A stretch of DNA of 64,000 bases, taken from assembly GCA_002499905.1 (NCBI GenBank), contig DANP01000025.1, positions 21,925-85,924 of the forward strand, given 5' to 3'. Below, one piece after another: positions 63,914-64,000 of this stretch. The stretch's first letter is position 1; each line of letters opens with the position of its first letter. A program made the translations under genes and the position numbers. A model generated the notes under the pieces. The model was not told the origin of the DNA and made no database searches. It saw only the letters and a list, made by a program, of their open reading frames with translations. This DNA comes from Methanolinea sp. UBA277. GTDB taxonomy: Archaea; Halobacteriota; Methanomicrobia; Methanomicrobiales; Methanospirillaceae.

Positions 63914-64000
63914 TTCTATGATACTCATGGATTACGAGTCCGGGATGGTTAGACCCGAACCCGAACCCGGAACCTTATCCATCAATTCAGACCCCTCTGG
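63843..64000 (+). CDS. Small secreted PEGA-type protein, copy B (cut by window edge)
   Basis: The first 52 residues of a paralogue of the preceding gene: signal peptide (YAIIGMVGILILVCAPVVA), then ANSMILMDYESGMVRPEPEP and GTLSINSDPSG where the window stops. The linker after the signal peptide is closer to the secreted protein at 46265-46597 than to copy A. The frame is open to the last base, so the gene continues to the right. Confidence 0.7.
   Translation, partial: MKPCYAIIGMVGILILVCAPVVANSMILMDYESGMVRPEPEPGTLSINSDPS

Noticed and set aside
63040..64000. Insertion sequence or transposon ends
   Set aside because: The direct repeats contain whole gene fronts, have no transposase and no terminal inverted repeats; a simple tandem duplication explains them.

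Overview
The window comes from a methanogenic euryarchaeon, most likely a Methanomicrobiales member of the Methanoregula / Methanospirillum / Methanosphaerula type; the genus cannot be fixed from sequence alone. Evidence: coenzyme F430 biosynthesis genes (cfbA, cfbE, cfbD, cfbB), a methanogenesis-marker-9 protein, an F420H2 oxidase-type flavodiiron protein, a beta-RFAP-synthase-like GHMP protein, an FrhB-like F420 subunit, archaeal diphthine synthase, AglJ-type glycosyltransferase, methanogen-type phosphoribulokinase, archaeal TATA boxes and tRNA genes without encoded CCA. Genes are dense, with many ATGA or GTGA overlaps.

Layout. 0-6 kb: the end of a Cas4/RecB-like nuclease, a nucleotidyltransferase-Sua5-ACT operon, tRNA-Gly(CCC), AglJ, DUF99, a TPR membrane protein and a pilin-like protein. 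5.8-14.2 kb: a nitrogen-assimilation block: glnA, a small ORF and glnK in a row; an amt-glnB pair behind a palindrome matching the NrpR consensus and a roughly 330-nt leader containing a strong hairpin; and a divergent four-gene glutamate synthase operon that includes an FrhB-like subunit, suggesting F420H2-driven GOGAT. 14.7-22.9 kb: a surface locus of three proteins sharing modules, followed by a secreted papain-like peptidase.

23-37.4 kb: housekeeping genes: radical SAM protein, cis-prenyltransferase plus a paralogue lacking the catalytic motif, PolX, an iron regulator with FeoB, dphB, a flippase-like protein, hisE with a NusA-like KH protein, and a leuC-leuD-leuB operon. 37.4-40.9 kb: a tight three-gene nitrogenase-like operon (NifH-like plus two short NifD/K-like subunits) with a small unknown protein behind it. 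This is the most interesting system here; the other NifD-like protein in the window is CfbD, 14 kb away, and the cfb cluster lacks cfbC. 41-52.7 kb: TrkH, phosphoribulokinase, FprA, DUF2148, a membrane-protein gene with a decayed copy, GHMP protein, DedA, hypAE, and a DUF447-CitG-MMP9 operon. 52.9-57.9 kb: cfbA-cfbE-cfbD-cfbB and a branched-chain aminotransferase. 57.9-64 kb: tRNA-Glu(TTC), an M23 lipoprotein, small proteins, a lamin-tail surface protein, an AIM24-like protein, a HEAT-like protein, and a tandem duplication (about 613 bp period) carrying two small PEGA-type secreted proteins, the second cut by the window edge.

Protein family names are from recognition of motifs by eye; no database search was run.
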